This document shows positions 61,865 through 64,000 of a stretch of 64,000 nt of DNA, piece after piece; position 1 is the first letter of the stretch; every line of letters begins with the position of its first letter. Source of the DNA: Paenibacillus catalpae (GTDB lineage Bacteria; Bacillota; Bacilli; Paenibacillales; Paenibacillaceae); assembly GCF_900112695.1 (NCBI RefSeq), contig NZ_FOMT01000001.1:496001-560000 (forward strand), given 5' to 3'. Both the position numbers and the translations under genes were made by a program. The notes under the pieces were generated by a model. That model saw nothing but the letters and a program-made list of their open reading frames with translations, was not told the DNA's origin and did no database searches.

Positions 61865-64000
61865 TGAACTCAGAAAAATTCTCGTAATTGGCTCCGGCCC
61901 GATAGTCATCGGACAAGCGGCGGAATTCGACTATGCTGGCACGCAAGCCTGCCAAGCGCTGAAGGAAGAAGGCTATGAAGTCGTTCTGATCAACAGCAAC
62001 CCTGCAACAATCATGACAGACACCAATATGGCTGATAAAGTTTATATCGAGCCCATTACGCTGGATTTCGTATCCCAAATCATCCGCCAGGAGCGTCCTG
62101 ACGGACTCCTGCCTACACTGGGCGGCCAGACTGGTCTGAACATGGCCGTTGAACTGGCGCGCGCAGGCGTTCTGGAAGCCGAAAACGTTAAGCTTCTCGG
62201 CACGCAGTTGACTGCCATCGAGAAAGCAGAAGACCGCGACTTGTTCCGCGATCTGATGCGCGAGCTGGAGCAGCCGGTACCAGAGAGCGTTATCGTAACA
62301 ACGGTAGAAGAAGCAGTAACCTTTGCCAATGAAATCGGTTATCCAATCATCGTTCGTCCGGCCTATACACTGGGCGGCACAGGCGGCGGTATTTGCGCAA
62401 GCGAGGAAGAACTTCGTGAAACCGTTGCTTCGGGTATCCGTTACAGCCCGATCAGCCAGTGCTTGATTGAGAAATCGATCGCGGGCATGAAGGAAGTTGA
62501 ATATGAAGTTATGCGTGACGCAAACGATAACTGTATCGTTGTCTGCAACATGGAAAACTTCGACCCGGTAGGCGTTCATACCGGCGACAGTATCGTAGTG
62601 GCTCCTTCGCAAACGTTGTCCGACCGCGAGTATCAAATGCTTCGCTCGGCATCGCTGAAGATCATCCGTGCCCTGAACATCGAAGGCGGCTGTAACGTTC
62701 AGTTCGCGCTGGATCCGCACAGCTTCCAATACTATGTAATCGAAGTTAACCCTCGCGTAAGCCGCTCGTCGGCGCTGGCATCGAAAGCGACAGGTTACCC
62801 AATCGCGAAGATGGCTGCGAAGATTGCGATCGGTTACACGCTGGATGAGATCGTTAACCCGGTTACCGGCCAAACCTACGCGATGTTTGAGCCAACCCTT
62901 GACTATATCGTATCGAAAATCCCGCGCTGGCCATTCGACAAGTTCGTTAATGCGAACCGCAAGCTTGGCACGCAGATGAAAGCAACGGGCGAAGTTATGG
63001 CTATCGGCCGTACTTTCGAGGAATCCATGCACAAAGCGGTTCGCTCGCTTGAGATCGGCACGCATCGTATTCACCTGAAAGAAGCTGTAACACTCGATGA
63101 CGCTGTTCTGCAAACTCGCCTGGCTAAGCCGGATGACGAGCGTATGTTCCTCGTAGCGGAAGCATTCCGCCGTGGCTACAAGCTGCAGGACATTCAAGAC
63201 ATGACGAAGATTGACTGGTGGTTCCTGGACAAGATCCAAGGTATTGTGGAGTTCGAGGATCAAATCCGCAGAGAGGTAGCTTTGTCCCGCGAAACGCTGT
63301 ATGCAGCAAAACGCAAAGGCTTCTCCGACCGTTCGATCGCGGAAATCCGCAAAGAAGGCTTCCCGAATGGCAGCCACACGAACGAGCATGATATCCGTGC
63401 CTTCCGTAAAGAGCTTGGCATGACGCCAGTTTACAAGATGGTAGATACTTGTGCGGCTGAGTTTGAAGCATCGACGCCTTACTACTACTCGACCTATGAG
63501 ACAGAGAACGAAGTAACGGCATCGTCGAAAGAAAAAGTGCTCGTACTGGGCTCCGGTCCAATCCGTATCGGTCAAGGCATCGAGTTCGACTACTCGACCG
63601 TACATGCGGTATGGGCGATTCAGAACGCTGGCTACGAAGCGGTTATTATCAACAATAACCCAGAGACGGTATCGACGGACTTCAGTACTTCCGACCGCCT
63701 GTACTTCGAGCCGTTGTTCTTCGAAGACGTGATGAACGTTATCGAGCAGGAGAAGCCGGTAGGCGTAATCGTTCAATTCGGCGGCCAAACAGCTATCAAC
63801 CTTGCTGCTCCGCTTACGAAAGCTGGCGTACGCATCCTGGGCTCCAGCCTTGAGAGCATCGACACAGCGGAAGACCGCAAGAAATTCGAAGCTTTGCTTC
63901 GCAGCTTGAATATCGCACAGCCTGAAGGCAGCACAGTAACTTCGGTTGACCAAGCGGTAGAAACAGCACAAAAACTCGGCTATCCGGTACTTGTTCGTCC
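61851..64000 (+). CDS. carB: Carbamoyl-phosphate synthase large subunit, 5' part
   Basis: The frame starts at ATG 61851 after AAAGGAGA, inside the end of carA, and is open to the window end (716 codons of about 1070). The first ATP-grasp half is complete ([57 protein letters not shown]), followed by the oligomerisation domain and the start of the second half ([15 protein letters not shown]). It makes carbamoyl phosphate from bicarbonate, ammonia and ATP. Confidence 0.98.
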   Translation, partial: MPKNNELRKILVIGSGPIVIGQAAEFDYAGTQACQALKEEGYEVVLINSNPATIMTDTNMADKVYIEPITLDFVSQIIRQERPDGLLPTLGGQTGLNMAVELARAGVLEAENVKLLGTQLTAIEKAEDRDLFRDLMRELEQPVPESVIVTTVEEAVTFANEIGYPIIVRPAYTLGGTGGGICASEEELRETVASGIRYSPISQCLIEKSIAGMKEVEYEVMRDANDNCIVVCNMENFDPVGVHTGDSIVVAPSQTLSDREYQMLRSASLKIIRALNIEGGCNVQFALDPHSFQYYVIEVNPRVSRSSALASKATGYPIAKMAAKIAIGYTLDEIVNPVTGQTYAMFEPTLDYIVSKIPRWPFDKFVNANRKLGTQMKATGEVMAIGRTFEESMHKAVRSLEIGTHRIHLKEAVTLDDAVLQTRLAKPDDERMFLVAEAFRRGYKLQDIQDMTKIDWWFLDKIQGIVEFEDQIRREVALSRETLYAAKRKGFSDRSIAEIRKEGFPNGSHTNEHDIRAFRKELGMTPVYKMVDTCAAEFEASTPYYYSTYETENEVTASSKEKVLVLGSGPIRIGQGIEFDYSTVHAVWAIQNAGYEAVIINNNPETVSTDFSTSDRLYFEPLFFEDVMNVIEQEKPVGVIVQFGGQTAINLAAPLTKAGVRILGSSLESIDTAEDRKKFEALLRSLNIAQPEGSTVTSVDQAVETAQKLGYPVLVR

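Noticed and set aside
61641..63971. Very long open frame (776 codons) antisense to carA/carB
   Set aside because: It is a shadow of strongly biased codon use in carA/carB; it has no ribosome site, crosses two confident genes, and its translation has no recognisable domain.

Overview
The window looks like chromosomal DNA of an endospore-forming Bacillota, most like Paenibacillus or a close relative. It carries pro-sigma-E, SpoIIGA, sigma-G, SpoVD, a SpoVE-type flippase, RsfA and YlaJ-type proteins. MurE has the DNPR signature of a meso-diaminopimelate ligase. Gene order follows the Bacillus yla region and the dcw-spoIIG-ylm-ileS-pyr region. I see no prophage, insertion sequence, tRNA, rRNA or CRISPR. 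The window starts inside a cysteine desulfurase gene and ends inside carB.

Layout. 1-3132: nifS-like gene, thiI and two divergent TerC genes. 3290-9652: a membrane protein, typA, ylaH, a hypothetical gene, an LCP ligase, a small independent transcript of unknown nature, a YlaJ-type lipoprotein (minus strand) and PhoH. 9958-14780: an orphan solute-binding protein, a secreted coiled-coil protein, a MidA-like methyltransferase, yqgY and rsfA. 15240-23208: panE, a DUF3397 gene, bshC, then ahcY, rocD, rocF and a DUF4349 lipoprotein gene, which lie between bshC and mraZ where B. subtilis has nothing. 23339-42062: the dcw cluster (mraZ, rsmH, ftsL, pbpB, spoVD, murE, murF, mraY, murD, spoVE, murB, murA, divIB, ftsA, ftsZ). 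murG is missing from its usual place. 42165-45269: a decayed gene, then spoIIGA, sigE and sigG. 45489-49561: ymxH, pgeF, ylmE, sepF, ylmG, ylmH and divIVA. 49573-53178: a T-box-controlled type-2 ileS. 53326-57420: a DUF5665 gene, a reversed DksA-type gene, lspA, an rluD-family gene and dapL. 57618-64000: the pyr operon under a PyrR attenuator, without pyrP.

Most genes act in one programme: making septal and spore peptidoglycan, building the divisome, and switching on mother-cell and forespore sigma factors. Readable signals support this: 10-bp-spaced TGG repeats (MraZ operator) before mraZ, a close sigma-H promoter match before ftsA, sigma-F-like promoters before rsfA and the ylaJ-type gene, an ileS T-box and a pyr attenuator.

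The most unusual signal is a family of short leader elements. Each has a conserved core, ATGCTTACGAAGTA, followed by a hairpin whose stem sequence differs from locus to locus. Copies occur as tandem arrays of 4 (panE), 6 (rocD) and 2 (ileS), as a single copy at ftsL and as a relic before the pyr promoter. In the four intact loci the last hairpin runs directly into the Shine-Dalgarno sequence of the next gene. The core usually reads as a four-codon frame, Met-Leu-Thr-Lys-stop. I do not recognise this element as a described class.
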